Source: JANOGU01 sp964499865 (lineage in GTDB: Bacteria > Pseudomonadota > Alphaproteobacteria > Rhodobacterales > Rhodobacteraceae). From it: a DNA stretch of 40,140 bases. The position numbers and the translations under genes were made by a program. Within the stretch, counting starts at the first letter, position 1; each line of letters starts with the position of its first letter. The stretch lies in contig CAZCPY010000010.1 in assembly GCA_964499865.1 (NCBI GenBank), forward strand, positions 1 through 40,140. Direction: 5' to 3'. Below the pieces are notes generated by a model. It worked only from the letters and a program-made list of their open reading frames with translations, did no database searches and had not been told where the DNA came from. This document shows, piece after piece, positions 39,048 through 40,140 of this stretch.

Positions 39048-39191
39048 CGGCCGGATCGATGGCCCGACTATGCGGCCCCCGCGCCGACCGATCAAGCGCC
39101 GCGCATTCTGGACAAGGCCCGCCCGGCCATGCCATCCACCATGCCGGGACAGGCCCGGGCCCGCAGGCCCCGCGCGACAGGGAGACCCGCC

Positions 39192-40140
39192 ATGCTCGAC
39201 ACCGCATCCGACCTTCGCTCGATCCTCAGGGACGCGAGCCTGCTGGAGACGCGCGCCTTCGTCGCAGGCGAATGGGTGGGCGCCGACGACGGCGCCACCT
39301 TCCCGGTGACCAACCCCGCCCGGGGCGACGTGATCTGCACCGTGCCCGACCTGTCGCGCGCCGAGGTCGCCCGCGCCATCGCCGCGGCCGAGGTCGCGCG
39401 CAAGGACTGGGCCGCCCGCACCGGCAAGGAACGCGCGGCCGTCCTGCGCAAATGGGCCGACCTGATGGTCGCCAACGCCGACGACCTGGGCGCCATCCTG
39501 ACCGCCGAGATGGGCAAGCCGCTTGCCGAGGCGCGGGGCGAGATCGTCTACGGCGCCTCGTTCGTCGAATGGTTCGGCGAGGAGGCCAAGCGCATCTACG
39601 GCGAGACGATCCCGGGCCATCAGCGCGACAAGCGGCTGATGGTGATCAAGCAGCCGATCGGCGTCGCCGCCTCGATCACGCCCTGGAACTTCCCCAATGC
39701 GATGATCGCCCGCAAGGTCGCCCCGGCGCTGGCGGCGGGCTGCGGTTTTGTCGCCCGCCCCGCGGCGGAAACGCCGCTGTCGGCGCTGGCGATGGCGGTG
39801 CTGGCGGAACGCGCGGGCGTGCCCAGGGGGGTGCTGTCGGTGGTGACGTCGAAACGGTCCTCCGACATCGGCAAGGAATTCTGCGAGAACCCGCTGGTGC
39901 GCAAGCTGACCTTCACCGGGTCCACCGAGGTGGGCCGCATCCTCTTGCGCCAGGCCGCCGACCAGATCATGAAATGCTCGATGGAGCTTGGCGGCAACGC
40001 GCCCTTCATCGTCTTCGACGACGCCGACCTCGATGCCGCGGTCGAAGGCGCGATGATCTCCAAGTTCCGCAACAACGGCCAGACCTGCGTCTGCGCCAAC
40101 CGGATCTACGTGCAGGCCGGGGTCTATGACGCCTTCGCCG
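39192..40140 (+). CDS. gabD: NAD(P)-dependent succinate-semialdehyde dehydrogenase-like (3' end outside window)
   Basis: The visible 316 residues form the N-terminal two-thirds of an aldehyde dehydrogenase. The sequence ITPWNFPNAMIARKVAPALAAGC, the NAD-binding FTGSTEVGR, catalytic Glu265 (MELGGNAPF) and catalytic Cys299 (NNGQTCVCANR) are all there. This wording (double Cys, GETIPG segment, FVEWFGEEAKRIYG) is typical of GabD, which oxidises succinate semialdehyde to succinate. The start ATG has AGGGAG upstream. In the segment KRSSDIGKEFCENP the sequence differs from the usual but length is kept. Whether it functions with 4-aminobutyrate or another pathway is not shown by the neighbours. Confidence 0.9.
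   Translation, partial: MLDTASDLRSILRDASLLETRAFVAGEWVGADDGATFPVTNPARGDVICTVPDLSRAEVARAIAAAEVARKDWAARTGKERAAVLRKWADLMVANADDLGAILTAEMGKPLAEARGEIVYGASFVEWFGEEAKRIYGETIPGHQRDKRLMVIKQPIGVAASITPWNFPNAMIARKVAPALAAGCGFVARPAAETPLSALAMAVLAERAGVPRGVLSVVTSKRSSDIGKEFCENPLVRKLTFTGSTEVGRILLRQAADQIMKCSMELGGNAPFIVFDDADLDAAVEGAMISKFRNNGQTCVCANRIYVQAGVYDAFA

Overview
The window is a high-GC (roughly 70 percent) chromosomal stretch that looks like an alphaproteobacterium of the Rhodobacteraceae (Rhodobacter/Paracoccus-like). The inference rests on a trgA-trgB pair, a photolyase-cfa pair as in Rhodobacter, a short Rhodobacterales-type conserved protein, and a rhizobial/rhodobacterial-type rhamnose locus. It is a draft assembly: two runs of exactly ten N (11318-11327 and 22114-22123) join contigs inside genes.

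Left part (1-10.9 kb): the 5' end of a MalK/UgpC-type ABC ATPase is divergent from a two-domain NTF2/SnoaL-like protein, with three operator-like inverted repeats between them. A 1439-residue helical protein follows, carrying a PI3/4-kinase or actin-fragmin-kinase-like catalytic core; I regard it as the most unusual gene here. Next comes a scar in which an IS5-type transposase fragment lies between a truncated class V aminotransferase and an unidentified membrane-anchor tail. An MsbA-like exporter, a YgfZ-type folate-binding protein and a small conserved protein complete this part.

Middle (11-16.5 kb): a PopZ-like disordered protein, split by the first assembly gap, is divergent from a compact stress group of photolyase, cyclopropane-fatty-acid-synthase-like methyltransferase, TrgA and TrgB (NUDIX).

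16.5-23.6 kb: a sugar or polyol utilisation cluster. A tightly overlapping minus-strand operon encodes an AraM-like glycerol-1-phosphate dehydrogenase, a SIS isomerase, an SDR and a HAD phosphatase. On the plus strand are a SorC-type regulator (incomplete at the second gap) and a xylulokinase-like FGGY kinase. The matching ABC importer is eroded: the MalK-type ATPase keeps only its two ends and has lost catalytic residues, and one reading frame fuses the start of a MalF-type permease to the end of a MalG-type permease. No binding protein remains. The enzymes look intact while the transporter does not.

23.6-27 kb: a WecB/TagA/CpsF glycosyltransferase, an O-antigen-ligase-like membrane protein and a LacI-family regulator.

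27-37.7 kb: a complete L-rhamnose locus in the order known from Rhizobium and Sinorhizobium: rhaR-rhaS-rhaT-rhaP-rhaQ-rhaU-rhaK on the minus strand, divergent from rhaD-rhaI on the plus strand. The divergent promoter holds two oppositely oriented arrays of three 10-bp-phased TGATYG repeats, a good candidate operator for RhaR. Hairpins lie at rhaS/rhaT and rhaT/rhaP; the latter is a pair of abutting perfect 22-bp palindromes that differ by compensatory changes. RhaSTPQ imports rhamnose, RhaU interconverts anomers, RhaI isomerises, RhaK phosphorylates, and RhaD cleaves and oxidises.

Right end (37.7-40.1 kb): an alpha/beta hydrolase and a secreted YbjN-like protein (minus strand), then the first 316 residues of a succinate-semialdehyde-dehydrogenase-like enzyme cut by the window edge. 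I saw no tRNA, rRNA or CRISPR array.
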